From contig OZ241850.1 of NCBI GenBank assembly GCA_965203045.1, positions 1,488,001 to 1,552,000 on the forward strand: DNA of 64,000 nt, written 5' to 3'. The notes beneath the pieces are model-generated. The model was not told the DNA's origin, did not search any database, and worked only from the letters and a program-made list of their open reading frames with translations. Of the stretch, positions 36,201 to 44,478 are shown piece by piece; the stretch's first letter is position 1; each line of letters opens with the position of its first letter. The DNA is from G965203045 sp965203045. GTDB taxonomy: Bacteria > Pseudomonadota > Gammaproteobacteria > PS1 > Pseudothioglobaceae. The translations under genes and the position numbers were made by a program.

Positions 36201-36349
36201 TTCAACCAATGGCACTAGCATTAGGTTATGGTTTATTATTTGGCACAGTGATGACTTTGATTTTTTTACCGGCTTTGTATTTAATTAATTTAGAAATACG
36301 GGCGTTTTTTATTAAATTAATAACAAAGTATAAAATGGTAGCGCAATAA
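33284..36349 (+). CDS. RND-family inner-membrane transporter (HAE1/AcrB-like)
   Basis: A 1021-residue protein with the RND layout: a helix at residues 12-30, a large periplasmic loop, helices from about 335 to 535, a second periplasmic loop and a closing helix bundle. LVVDDSIIMAES in TM4 supplies the proton-relay acidic residues, and the second half has ALVGVIVNDGLILV. QFPNVDLETMIVSAYYPGNS is the usual start of the first loop. These pumps export lipophilic compounds together with a periplasmic adaptor and an outer-membrane channel. No adaptor gene is adjacent, unlike most such loci. The substrate is unknown. Confidence 0.9.
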   Translation: MDNIIAFFIKQKKLALAFTLSLIFVGLIVSFDIQKDQFPNVDLETMIVSAYYPGNSPEDVELDITNKLEEEIDDVSGIKAFTSTSKEGFMNITVEIEPDLKDIQTTKQAIRDAVNRVQDLPDDLDDLPQVVDAQPIRDTILQINLVDKKASYQDMRMLVNHLEKELKELDGVAEVEKSGYLKQEIKIYLNEEKLLQHQLSLSQVIKAIANKNLRYTAGKSDSTTNQRNFVVLSKFSTPEQVADVIVSSSFDGPEISLKDIAEIVIDNEEEQSITRVNGKKGFILRIKKQTNADIIKTVDLIKKEISQQQQFLSKSLEVFYTDDSSYYVRNRLSIVSNNGLIGLGLILIVLSVFLSTRSAFWVAMSLPVVIFGMVVLLKLSSETINLVSLAAVILVLGLVVDDSIIMAESIHHHRNRMQNRYQAALIGFKRVIKPVLTTMLTTVLAFSSMFLMSGTLGKFIYIMPLVVIFALIISFFEIVVALPAHLAGSKVDKERLWFIPFERFFNRISEKLLAYRYLVIIAFMLIFAFSVWLGSQMRFSLFPEAGADKINAKIELTPGYSLQATEEKTKQLEQIIINTIGDELDSLSAEVGNNFDHIARLEITLKPASSRSSTGREIYSRLKQAVKKDGSDLGAVQFFIRHPGPPVGSDIEINLVSSNDKQRRRAADELIRILQTKPGVTDLDRDDQLGKKRIEVLLNYSQIGRLGLDLAVIRSYLKASLDGIEASDYRDGLDEVDFTVFLGRNKDIIDLKIPNEQGLLVPITKFATLNYIEGEANYNHYNGRRAVRISGSVDDKQASSHVVITSALKDLDLINRFSDVAAVLSGGSDDHIKSMQDFGKAFAISILGIYLLLMLLFNSYTQPLMIVLTIPLSIVGVVIAFFLHGHSLSFFAILGALALVGVIVNDGLILVNHLNFLAKKQKININQQSTKERIVWIAKGAKDRLRAVVLTSLTTLAGVIPLGYGIGGIDFILQPMALALGYGLLFGTVMTLIFLPALYLINLEIRAFFIKLITKYKMVAQ

Positions 36350-37698
36350 TGATAGATGATTATTTATTTTGGAATGGTGATTTAGAACCAGAACTTAAAA
36401 AACATCAAGCAGAGGTTAGGGTTATTGCTGAGGATGTTATTTGTGCTGGTGATACTGGCGATATTGATTTAGCAGTTATTAAGGCAAAATTAATAAAAGC
36501 AAGAACACAATTAATTTTAGATACTCCTTTTTTAGGAAATTTAGTATTAAGACTGCCACTAGTTGTTGCTGATAATTGGTGCAAAACTAGCGCAACTGAT
36601 GCTAAAAATTTTTATTATAATGCCGCCTTTATAGCAAAATTAACACCAGAACAAACTAAATTTATACTTATTCACGAGGCTTTGCACTGCGCTTTAACTC
36701 ACTTTGCAAGAAGAGGGCATCGTAGTAAACATCGCTGGGATTTGGCTTGTGATTTTGCTATTAATCCACTATTGGTTGCAGAAGGTTTTAAACCACCACC
36801 AAATGCAGTCATCTTTCGTCAATACGAAGGTATGCTTGCTGAAGAAATTTATCCACTAATTGATGATAAATTAGATGTAGAACCGCTAGATCAACATCTA
36901 TACAACGATAATCCCAGTGATGATAGTAGATATAAAAACACTGGTTTAAATGAGCAAGATTTACAACAAAAACCAACAGATAAGTCGCAAAGCAAACCTG
37001 CTTCTAGCAACAACAAAAACACAACAACCACACTAGCGCCCAAGCCAAAGGCTTTAAAGCTAGATGAAATAAAAGAATTAGCAACTCAGTGGCAACGTCA
37101 CTTAGCAAGTAGCGCCCAACTTGCTAAACAAGCTAATAAACTATCTGAGCATTGGGGAAAAATGGTAGATTTTTTTATACAACCGCAGTTATCATGGCGA
37201 GTGTTACTGGCACAATATCTTAGTATGAGCGCTCATGATGATTTTTCTTATTACCGCACTAGCAGGCGCGAACTAGCTAATGCTATTTTACCAAGTTTAC
37301 GTTCTGAACATATATATATTGCTGTTGCTATTGATAACTCAGGTTCAATTAGTTTAGCAGATATTGACCAATTTATTAGCGAAATCAATCAAATTAAAGC
37401 CAATTTATCAGCAGAAGTATTGCTATTTGCCTGTGATGATAAGTTGACAGAGAACAGCCCTTGGCACTATTTTGCTTGGCAAGACCTTGTTTTTCCAGCT
37501 AGTTTAGGTGGTGGTAAAGGCACAAATTTTATTCCAGTGTTTGATTACCTTAATCGCACTGATAACACAATAGATGTGTTGGTTTATTTTACTGATGCTA
37601 AAGGTATATTTCCTAAAATTGAACCCCATTATTCAACCATTTGGCTAGTTAAAGGCAAAGAGGCTGTGCCTTGGGGTAGACGTATTCAGCTACAATGA
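36349..37698 (+). CDS. VWA-like/metallopeptidase-like protein (DUF2201 type)
   Basis: A 449-residue cytoplasmic protein. LIHEALHCALTHF has an HExxH motif (His109-Glu110-His113), and a Lys/Gln/Thr-rich linker (about 195-240) leads to a C-terminal VWA-like domain with D329-x-S331-x-S333 (the metal-ion adhesion site, in AIDNSGSIS). This matches the DUF2201 family, usually encoded next to a MoxR-type AAA ATPase and thought to act with it as a chaperone-like pair. No MoxR gene is adjacent here. Its start overlaps the last base of the transporter stop. Confidence 0.8.
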   Translation: MIDDYLFWNGDLEPELKKHQAEVRVIAEDVICAGDTGDIDLAVIKAKLIKARTQLILDTPFLGNLVLRLPLVVADNWCKTSATDAKNFYYNAAFIAKLTPEQTKFILIHEALHCALTHFARRGHRSKHRWDLACDFAINPLLVAEGFKPPPNAVIFRQYEGMLAEEIYPLIDDKLDVEPLDQHLYNDNPSDDSRYKNTGLNEQDLQQKPTDKSQSKPASSNNKNTTTTLAPKPKALKLDEIKELATQWQRHLASSAQLAKQANKLSEHWGKMVDFFIQPQLSWRVLLAQYLSMSAHDDFSYYRTSRRELANAILPSLRSEHIYIAVAIDNSGSISLADIDQFISEINQIKANLSAEVLLFACDDKLTENSPWHYFAWQDLVFPASLGGGKGTNFIPVFDYLNRTDNTIDVLVYFTDAKGIFPKIEPHYSTIWLVKGKEAVPWGRRIQLQ

Positions 37699-37786
37699 TT
37701 AAATATTTAGAATCAAGATAACTCAAAAATTATTCATAAACACATCAATATCAATAACAAAAAATAGATAATTCAGTGCAAAATTA

Positions 37787-38356
37787 TTAGTTAAGCACAT
37801 AGTAATTAAAGCGCTTGATTTTTCGTTTTAGTTTCTTATTAGGATTCACAATAATTGCTAAGTTTGCTGCTTGCCAAACCGATATATCTCGTCTATGGTC
37901 GCCGATATAATCAAATTGATGTGCCCCGTATTTAGCAACTAAGAATTTTGCCTTTGTTTTGCTTGATAAATTAATTCCATCTTTAGTGCCATAGGATTTG
38001 TCAAATAAACCCAAATATTTACTAACCTCATCAGCATAACTTTGCACCGAAGCAGTGGCAAGAATAATGCTATGTCCTTTATTTTTACGAGATTTAATAT
38101 AATCAATTACTTTTTTGTTATAACGCAACTTACTCACGTCTAATTGTAGTGCTTTGTATAATTGTTCTTTTAAATTTGCATTGTTTTTAATTAGCCAAAA
38201 TGGTATTAACAAGGCTTTAAGTGGCTTGTGTTTAACTAACCACTTAATAGATGAAATGAGTAAATCTTGTTTAATTAAAGTATGGTCTAAATCTACTACT
38301 AAAATTGAGCAAATTTTACTTTTTGATTGATTGTGTTTTGTTCTAGTTTGAGTCAT
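37787..38356 (-). CDS. HAD-family phosphatase resembling the HAD half of HAD-UbiA fusions
   Basis: About 189 residues. VVDLDHTLIKQDLL is HAD motif I (nucleophile Asp in DLDHT), ILATASV motif II, and YIGDHRRDISVW motif IV. The overall pattern, including LNLKEQLYKAL-type and FDYIGDHRRD-type segments, resembles the N-terminal HAD domain found fused to UbiA-type DPPR synthases. It may dephosphorylate a lipid-linked ribose phosphate made by the UbiA-like protein at 21169. I start it at ATG 38356; TTG 38362 is possible. It is divergent from ccmH with a very short gap. Confidence 0.65.
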   Translation of the reverse strand: MTQTRTKHNQSKSKICSILVVDLDHTLIKQDLLISSIKWLVKHKPLKALLIPFWLIKNNANLKEQLYKALQLDVSKLRYNKKVIDYIKSRKNKGHSIILATASVQSYADEVSKYLGLFDKSYGTKDGINLSSKTKAKFLVAKYGAHQFDYIGDHRRDISVWQAANLAIIVNPNKKLKRKIKRFNYYVLN

Positions 38357-38383
38357 TGCCAATATTTAATAATACTTGGTAAA

Positions 38384-38806
38384 ATGATTGATATGAAACT
38401 ATTATTGTTAATTTTTTTTCTAAGTTTTAACTTAAACGCCATTGACCTCCAGTTTAATTCGCCAGAAAAAACCAAACGCTATTATACACTTATTGACCAA
38501 ATTCGTTGTCCTGTGTGTCAAGGACAAAGCATTAGTGGTTCTAATGCTCCACTTGCCAAAGATTTAAGGCAACAAGTCGCAAAAATGTTAATAGAAGGCA
38601 AGAGTGATAATGAGATTAAAGATTTTATGATAGCCAGATATGGTGATTTTGTCAGTTTTGCTCCTCCTGTTAATCAGCAAACCTATATTTTATGGTTTGC
38701 TCCATTTATAATGGTTGTGCTTGCTCTGGTCTTGCTATTTAGAAATATAAAACAAAGACGTCTCACAGAAGTTATTGATACTGATGAAGCAGAGAAATAT
38801 TTATAA
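38384..38806 (+). CDS. ccmH: Cytochrome c maturation protein CcmH
   Basis: Thiol oxidoreductase of cytochrome c maturation that helps reduce the apocytochrome CXXCH before heme attachment. From ATG 38384 it has a signal peptide (residues 1-19, ending FNLNA), the redox motif RCPVCQ with Cys42 and Cys45, and a single membrane helix (ILWFAPFIMVVLALVLLF), which is the normal short CcmH/CycL form. The other ccm genes are not next to it, an unusual separation. ATG 38393 is another possible start. Confidence 0.9.
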   Translation: MIDMKLLLLIFFLSFNLNAIDLQFNSPEKTKRYYTLIDQIRCPVCQGQSISGSNAPLAKDLRQQVAKMLIEGKSDNEIKDFMIARYGDFVSFAPPVNQQTYILWFAPFIMVVLALVLLFRNIKQRRLTEVIDTDEAEKYL

Positions 38807-39220
38807 AATTTTTGGCAAAAATCTACCAGTTTGTTGTTGGTAAGTTTTATAAGTTGGAAAACGTTGGTTTAAATAAAATTCTTCCTTGTTAGATTTTAGA
38901 TATAAAATAATAAATATTAGCGCATAAACTATATAATTTACTAAGGTAGGATTGGTTAAAACTAGAGCGAATAATTGTAGCAAAAGACTTAAATACATTG
39001 GGTGGCGCACATAGCGATAGACGCCGGTTGTTCTTAGTTGATGTTTGGCTTTTAGTTCTGGTATGATGTTAAGATTGCTGATTTTCATTGTTATAATAGC
39101 CAAATAAGCGATCAATAGCCCTATTACTAGTAATATAAGAGCTGCTAGGCTAAAATTAACAAAATTGGAATTTAGCAACAAAAAAATAATACCAATAAAT
39201 TGTGCAATAACAAATAACAT
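38801..39220 (-). CDS. Isoprenylcysteine carboxyl methyltransferase-like membrane protein
   Basis: A 139-residue protein with about four membrane helices. The signature TTGVYRYVRHPMYLSLL and the end motif KSNKEEFYLNQRFPTYKTY with GRFLP are those of the ICMT/PEMT-like methyltransferase family. Bacterial members probably methylate lipids or small acids; the substrate cannot be told. It converges on ccmH with a 6-base overlap of the stop regions. Confidence 0.75.
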   Translation of the reverse strand: MLFVIAQFIGIIFLLLNSNFVNFSLAALILLVIGLLIAYLAIITMKISNLNIIPELKAKHQLRTTGVYRYVRHPMYLSLLLQLFALVLTNPTLVNYIVYALIFIILYLKSNKEEFYLNQRFPTYKTYQQQTGRFLPKIL

Positions 39221-39258
39221 AGTAACATTTAAACTCTTAATTTGATAGATTATTATAA

Positions 39259-40455
39259 ATGAAACAAAATTATGATGTGATAATTATTGGAGCAGGTCCG
39301 GTAGGATTAGCGTTTGCCGCTAGCTTAAAAAACACTAAATTAAATGTTTTGATACTAGAAAAATTAGAACTTGAAGCTATTAAAAATCCAAAAGATGATG
39401 GTAGAGAGATAGCATTAACGCATGCTTCTGTTGAGATTCTAAGTGCGCTAGGTGTATGGCAATTATTTACTAAGGATGATATTACTTCAATTAAAAAAGC
39501 CCAAGTTTTTAATAATACTGATAACAAACCGTTAGAATTTTCTGCCTCACAATCGAAACTTAATGCGCTTGGTTATTTGGTTGCTAATTATCGCATTCGT
39601 CAAAATTTATATCAATTAGTTAGCAAACAAGAAAATGCAGAGATTATGACTCAGGCTACTATTAAATCTATCTCAATAAATACTAATAGTCGCCAATTAA
39701 TTTTAGATAATGACATAAGTATTAATACTAAATTATTAGTTGCAGCTGATAGCCGCTTTTCTCGTGTTAGGCAAGATTTAGGTATTGCTACTCAAATGCG
39801 CGATTTTTCTAAAATTATGATTGTTTGCCGTATGCAACATACACAGCCGCATTATAATATAGCTTACGAATACTTTTTTGCTAAAAATACTCTAGCATTA
39901 CTACCACTAAATGATAATAATGCTTCTGTGGTAATTACTTTGAAAAAAAGTGAAGCAGAACAAGTTTTAGCGCTTAGTGAAGAAGATTTTAATCAATTTG
40001 TAAATACTCAATTTATCCAACCATTAGGCACAATGAGCTTAATTAGCGAACGTTTTAGCTATCCATTGGTGGGGATTATTGCTGATAGTTTTATTGCTAA
40101 ACGTTGCGCTTTAATTGGTGATGCCGCGGTTGGCATGCATCCGGTAACTGCCCATGGATTTAATTTGGGATTAAGAGGGATGGCGATTTTAGCCGAGCAA
40201 ATGAAAGGGCATAACATAGACATTGGCGGTTGGTTTGTTTTACGCGCCTATCAAGCTAAGCAACGTAATTTAGCGCGTTTGATGTATTTTGGCACTAATG
40301 GTGTTGTTGAATTGTTTGCTAGCGATGATCCTAAATTGGCCTTAGTGCGTAAATTTGCTTTAAAATTTGCACGTAAATTTCCGCCTATTCACTACGCAAT
40401 TAATAAGCATTTAACTCAGTCTAATCAGCGGTTTTATGGATCTATCTTATCTTAG
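39259..40455 (+). CDS. UbiH/UbiF/UbiM-family FAD monooxygenase
   Basis: A 398-residue ubiquinone-biosynthesis hydroxylase. VIIIGAGPVGLAFA at the N-terminus binds FAD, GREIALTHASVEIL is the family's Arg-containing segment, and GDAAVGMHPVTAHGFNLGLRG is the second FAD motif. The H-P-V-T-A-H-G-F-N form is closer to UbiM than to UbiH (AHPIAGQGLNLG) or UbiF, to my recollection. UbiM-type enzymes can hydroxylate more than one position of the quinone ring. It overlaps pdxH by 20 bases. Confidence 0.75.
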   Translation: MKQNYDVIIIGAGPVGLAFAASLKNTKLNVLILEKLELEAIKNPKDDGREIALTHASVEILSALGVWQLFTKDDITSIKKAQVFNNTDNKPLEFSASQSKLNALGYLVANYRIRQNLYQLVSKQENAEIMTQATIKSISINTNSRQLILDNDISINTKLLVAADSRFSRVRQDLGIATQMRDFSKIMIVCRMQHTQPHYNIAYEYFFAKNTLALLPLNDNNASVVITLKKSEAEQVLALSEEDFNQFVNTQFIQPLGTMSLISERFSYPLVGIIADSFIAKRCALIGDAAVGMHPVTAHGFNLGLRGMAILAEQMKGHNIDIGGWFVLRAYQAKQRNLARLMYFGTNGVVELFASDDPKLALVRKFALKFARKFPPIHYAINKHLTQSNQRFYGSILS

Positions 40456-41065
40456 AAAAGAATATCAAAATAAGCCACTTAGAAGACAAAGTTTAACTAA
40501 AAATCCTTATCAACAATTAAGTATTTGGCTAACAGAGGCTGAAAAATTACCATTAGCTAACGCGATGACTTTAGCAACTAGTAACAATGGTGGCAAGGTT
40601 AGTAGTCGTGTTGTTTTATTGCAGTCTATAAAAGATGATAAAATTTATTTTTATAGCAATTATCATAGTCAAAAAGCAGCTGACATAATAATGAACCCGC
40701 AAGTTTGTTTATCATTTTTTTGGCAAGTACTAGAGCGTCAGGTGATATTAAAAGGTATTGCTAAAAAAACTGTTAATAAAGTATCTACCACTTATTTTGC
40801 TGATAGACCCCGACCAAACCAGCTAAGTGCTTGGGCCTCTAAGCAAAGCCAAGTTATTGCTAACAGAGCAGAATTAGAACAAGATTATCAACATTATCAA
40901 CAACAATTTTATAACAAAACTATTCCTTGTCCTAATTTTTGGGGTGGTTATGAGTTTAGCGCTATTGAGATTGAATTTTTCCAAAGTAGGCAGAGACGTC
41001 TGCATGATAGATTTTTATACCAAAAAATAAAAAATAATTGGGAAATTAGTCGCTTGGCTCCTTAG
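40436..41065 (+). CDS. pdxH: Pyridoxamine 5'-phosphate oxidase
   Basis: FMN enzyme making pyridoxal 5'-phosphate from PNP or PMP. Of 209 residues, normal for PdxH. The start MDLSYLRKEY, the FMN-binding SSRVVLLQSI and FYSNYHSQKAADI, WASKQSQVI, and the C-terminal signature QSRQRRLHDRFLY are all present. It overlaps the 3' end of the hydroxylase gene by 20 bases and so probably shares its transcript. Confidence 0.95.
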   Translation: MDLSYLRKEYQNKPLRRQSLTKNPYQQLSIWLTEAEKLPLANAMTLATSNNGGKVSSRVVLLQSIKDDKIYFYSNYHSQKAADIIMNPQVCLSFFWQVLERQVILKGIAKKTVNKVSTTYFADRPRPNQLSAWASKQSQVIANRAELEQDYQHYQQQFYNKTIPCPNFWGGYEFSAIEIEFFQSRQRRLHDRFLYQKIKNNWEISRLAP

Positions 41066-41131
41066 TTCATAATAAATTAAAGGAATATGAATTGATTTAT
41101 GGCGTATCGCAGCAAAACATTAAAAATATAA

Positions 41132-42451
41132 TTATTTAGCTGTATTTAGGGTATTTATAACATTTTTGATTTGTTTTTCATAACTACTTGCTAATTGGCG
41201 TGTGTCTTGGTGGCGGGCGATAGCGATGGCGTTTGTCAACGATAATAGAGCATCTGCATATTTTTCTTGTTTTACCAAGGCAAAAGCGTGATAGATGTGA
41301 TATTTATCTTTTTGACCGTCGTTTAGGTAAAGGCGAGCTAATTTTTCATCAATATAATAGTCTGTTGGATAGTTACGATGAAATTGTTTCAACTGATTTA
41401 TAGCAGTTTTAATGTTAATTTTGGTATAAATATCAGCAAAATAATAAGCAAGAGCTTGATTATTGGGGTTTGTGTTAAAAATGCTAGTAATTGTTTTAGT
41501 AGCTTTATTTTGTTGATTAGTTTTTAGATAAAGTTGTGATGCAAGGATATTAACAAAAACATTATCGCTTTTAATTATTGGTTTTAGTGTTAGTAGGGCA
41601 TTTTTGTGTTGTTTTTTTTGATGCAAGTCGTAGGCTTTAATATAAGTGTTAACTGTTTTATTATCACCATTGCTAATTTTTCCAAAACGTTGATAGAATA
41701 AACGTGCTTTGACAATAGCATAATCTAAGTAAAAATGGTAGCTTTGGTTACTATTTGTCAGGCTTTTGGCAATGCGATTAACGCTTAAAGGGTGAGTTCT
41801 TAGGTATTCTATGGCATCAGGATCATCTTTTAATTTTTGAAAAAATCTTGCCAGAGCATTAGGATTATAGTTAGTTTTTTGCAATAACTCTAAACCTACT
41901 TGGTCGGCTTGTTGTTCATGCTCTCTGGTGAAATTAACCGCTTGTTGAGCGCTTACAGCTACCGAAGAGCTAAAAATTGCTTGTCCTAATTCATTACTAC
42001 CAGTTAATAAAGAACCTAAAATTGCAGCGCTGAGCCAATATTTGTTCTGAGAAGTTTTTTGTATAAAACGTTGTAGATGATTTTGGGTAATGTGAGCAAT
42101 TTCATGAGCCAATACTGCAGCGACTTCAGATTCGTATTCTGAAGCTAAAATTAAACCACTATGTATGCCAATATAGCCGTTTGGGCCAGCAAAAGCATTA
42201 ATACTAGGTTGATCAAATAAGAAAAAATCGTAGTGACGTTCAGCAGCGTTGCTAAGACTAGTTAATTTTTTGCCTAAAGTATTAATATAATTATGTAGTT
42301 CAACATCCTTTATTAAATTATTGTTATCAAAAATAAATTTAGCAAATTCACTACCAAGTTGTTTTTCATAAATAGAAGTATTCAAATCAAACTCAATAAT
42401 TGGTTTGGCTGCTAAGTTTAAGCCTATTACTAATAAAATAAATATTATCAT
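41132..42451 (-). CDS. bepA: Periplasmic M48 metalloprotease with TPR tail (BepA/YfgC-like)
   Basis: A 439-residue exported protease and chaperone for outer-membrane proteins. A signal sequence (MIIFILLVIGLNLAA) precedes the M48 domain: NAFAGPNGYIGIHSGLI, the zinc site His116-Glu117-x2-His120 in LAHEIAHITQNH, and REHEQQADQVGLELL with the third ligand. The C-terminal half (about 260-430) has TPR-like repeats, and YLRTHPLSVNRI contains the His-containing plug segment. Fits BepA in length (E. coli 487) but shorter. Confidence 0.85.
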   Translation of the reverse strand: MIIFILLVIGLNLAAKPIIEFDLNTSIYEKQLGSEFAKFIFDNNNLIKDVELHNYINTLGKKLTSLSNAAERHYDFFLFDQPSINAFAGPNGYIGIHSGLILASEYESEVAAVLAHEIAHITQNHLQRFIQKTSQNKYWLSAAILGSLLTGSNELGQAIFSSSVAVSAQQAVNFTREHEQQADQVGLELLQKTNYNPNALARFFQKLKDDPDAIEYLRTHPLSVNRIAKSLTNSNQSYHFYLDYAIVKARLFYQRFGKISNGDNKTVNTYIKAYDLHQKKQHKNALLTLKPIIKSDNVFVNILASQLYLKTNQQNKATKTITSIFNTNPNNQALAYYFADIYTKINIKTAINQLKQFHRNYPTDYYIDEKLARLYLNDGQKDKYHIYHAFALVKQEKYADALLSLTNAIAIARHQDTRQLASSYEKQIKNVINTLNTAK

Positions 42452-42521
42452 GGTATCGGTTTTGATTGTCAGCTTTTATGATACAATAAGCGCACTAATT
42501 TGTGGTAGCGTTGCAATAATA

Positions 42522-43103
42522 ATGTTGTTAATGATTGATAATTACGATTCTTTTACCTATAATTTAGTTCAATATTTTGGTGAGCTAAAACAACAGGTTG
42601 CGGTTTATCGTCATGATCAAATAACATTAGAGCAAATTACAAGTATTACTCCAAAATATTTAGTTATTTCGCCTGGGCCTTGCACCCCTAACGAGGCTGG
42701 TATTTCGGTTTCAGTTGTGCAACACTTTGCTGGTAAAATTCCAATTTTAGGTGTTTGTCTAGGACATCAAAGCATTGTTGCTGCTTTTGGGGGCAGTATT
42801 GTTGGTGCGCAGCAAATTATGCATGGCAAATTTTCATTTATACATCATAAAGATAATTCTGTATTTAAAAATATTAAAAATCCAGTTAAAGCCATACGTT
42901 ATCACTCTTTAGTTGCTAGTAGTTATCAATTACCCAATTGTTTAGAAACTACTGCTTGGACTATAAATGATAAAGGCAATATAGAAGAGATTATGGGTGT
43001 TAGGCACAAAGATTATAATATTCACGGTGTTCAATTTCATCCAGAGTCTATTCTTACTGAACAAGGACACCAAATGCTTACTAATTTTTTACAAGGAGAA
43101 TAA
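42522..43103 (+). CDS. trpG: Glutamine amidotransferase subunit TrpG/PabA
   Basis: Class I glutamine amidotransferase of 193 residues that delivers ammonia to anthranilate or aminodeoxychorismate synthase. MIDNYDSFTYNLVQY is the standard N-terminus, LGVCLGHQSIVAAFGG holds the nucleophile Cys, and GVQFHPESILTEQG holds the His and Glu. I use ATG 42522 (42531 also possible); the longer frame from 42405 crosses the divergent bepA start and adds unrelated residues. A single PabA/TrpG often serves both pathways. A PabB/TrpE-like partner is at 60319-61605. Confidence 0.9.
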   Translation: MLLMIDNYDSFTYNLVQYFGELKQQVAVYRHDQITLEQITSITPKYLVISPGPCTPNEAGISVSVVQHFAGKIPILGVCLGHQSIVAAFGGSIVGAQQIMHGKFSFIHHKDNSVFKNIKNPVKAIRYHSLVASSYQLPNCLETTAWTINDKGNIEEIMGVRHKDYNIHGVQFHPESILTEQGHQMLTNFLQGE

Positions 43104-43105
43104 TA

Positions 43106-43522
43106 TTGTCTGAATTAGTTAATTTCGCAGTAGAAAATCCTGTTTTGCCAATTATTTTTCTAATTTTATTGGTTATGTTGTTTTTTAATTTATTTGGCGC
43201 TACATTGCATAAATATACAGAGGTTAGTGTGCCTCAAGCGGTTTCTCTTATTAATGATAAATCACCATTGATTTTAGATATTAGAGAGCCCAAAGAGCGC
43301 AAAAGTGGTTATATCAACAAAGGCAAGCATATTTCTATGGCGCAAATTAAAAGTAAAATGAGTAGCTTTAGTAAAACAAAACCAATTTTAGTTTATTGTC
43401 GCAGTGGAACACGTTCAGCTAATATTGCTCAAATGTTAGGCAAAGCAGATTTCAAGGCTTATAACTTAAAAGGTGGGTTTAGTGCTTGGTATAAGGCAAA
43501 TATGCCTATTACTAAAAAATGA
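43106..43522 (+). CDS. Membrane-anchored rhodanese (YibN-like)
   Basis: A 138-residue protein with one N-terminal membrane helix (about 13-31) and a rhodanese domain: LILDIREPKERKSGYI and the active-site loop VYCRSGTRS with Cys98. Start is TTG 43106 after GGAG. It lies directly before gpsA and overlaps it by 4 bases. In E. coli YibN is also upstream of gpsA but with grxC and secB between; here those two genes are absent from this position. Sulfur-transfer substrate unknown. Confidence 0.8.
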   Translation: MSELVNFAVENPVLPIIFLILLVMLFFNLFGATLHKYTEVSVPQAVSLINDKSPLILDIREPKERKSGYINKGKHISMAQIKSKMSSFSKTKPILVYCRSGTRSANIAQMLGKADFKAYNLKGGFSAWYKANMPITKK

Positions 43523-44478
43523 AGCGCTTAAGTATTATCGGCGGTGGAAGTTGGGGCCGTGCTTTATCGTTTATATTTTCTAACTATTATGATAAGGTGC
43601 ATCTGTGGTGCTATAACCAGAGTGAGTTGAACAAATTGCCATTAGCAATCAAGCAAAAAAGTAATATTGATGCTAATTTTGAACTTAATTTAATTACCAA
43701 TTCTGATGCGGTGTTAGTGGCGGTGCCCAGTATAGGCTTTATTCAAATTATAAAAAATATTAAGCCGTATTTGCACAAGCAACATATTGCTTGGGCATCC
43801 AAGGGTTTTGAAGCGCAAAGTGGACAGCTATTACACAATTGTTTTAGTCAAATTTTACCTGATATAATACCGACACTAATTTCTGGACCTAGTTTTGCCG
43901 TTGAAGTATTGGCAGAAAAACCAACTGCTTTGGTAGTAAGCTCAACTTCTGAAGCGATGCAAAATTATTGGACCAAAGCACTACAAAAAAGTAATCACAT
44001 TCGCGCTTATAAAAATAATGATATTATTGGTGCTCAAGTTGGGGGGGCAGTTAAAAATATTTTAGCTATTGCTGCTGGCATTGTTGCGGGGCTTGACTAT
44101 GGCGCTAATACTCAGGCTGCACTCATTACTAGGGGCTTGGCGGAGATGATGCGCTTGGGTTTGGCTATGGGTGCTAAGCGAGAAACATTTATGGGACTAA
44201 CTGGTTTGGGAGATTTGGTGCTTAGTTGTTCTAATGATTTATCGCGTAATCGTCAATTTGGCGGTTACTTAGTTAAATATAGCGATATTGATAAAGCTAA
44301 ACAAAATATTAATAGTACTATTGAAGGTTTAAAATCATTAAAAAATACTCTAAAATTCGCTCAAAAATACCATATTGAAATGCCTATTTGTGAACAGATT
44401 TATCAGGTTATTTATCAGCAGAAATCTCCCCAAAATGCTATTTCTACTCTTATGCAACGCGAAATTACTAATGAATAA
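43519..44478 (+). CDS. gpsA: Glycerol-3-phosphate dehydrogenase (NAD(P)+)
   Basis: Makes sn-glycerol 3-phosphate for phospholipids from dihydroxyacetone phosphate. LSIIGGGSWGRALSF is the NAD(P)-binding start, LISGPSFAVEVL and GAQVGGAVKNILAIAAGI (with catalytic Lys) are characteristic, and GLTGLGDLVLSCSNDLSRNR is the signature. At 319 residues it is the typical size. It overlaps the rhodanese and abuts the next gene (TAA directly followed by ATG). Confidence 0.95.
   Translation: MKRLSIIGGGSWGRALSFIFSNYYDKVHLWCYNQSELNKLPLAIKQKSNIDANFELNLITNSDAVLVAVPSIGFIQIIKNIKPYLHKQHIAWASKGFEAQSGQLLHNCFSQILPDIIPTLISGPSFAVEVLAEKPTALVVSSTSEAMQNYWTKALQKSNHIRAYKNNDIIGAQVGGAVKNILAIAAGIVAGLDYGANTQAALITRGLAEMMRLGLAMGAKRETFMGLTGLGDLVLSCSNDLSRNRQFGGYLVKYSDIDKAKQNINSTIEGLKSLKNTLKFAQKYHIEMPICEQIYQVIYQQKSPQNAISTLMQREITNE

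Noticed and set aside
42405..42521. Longer N-terminus for trpG starting at 42405
   Set aside because: It would begin inside the divergent bepA gene and add 39 residues not seen in TrpG/PabA proteins; the family start MIDNYDSF is preserved at 42522/42531.
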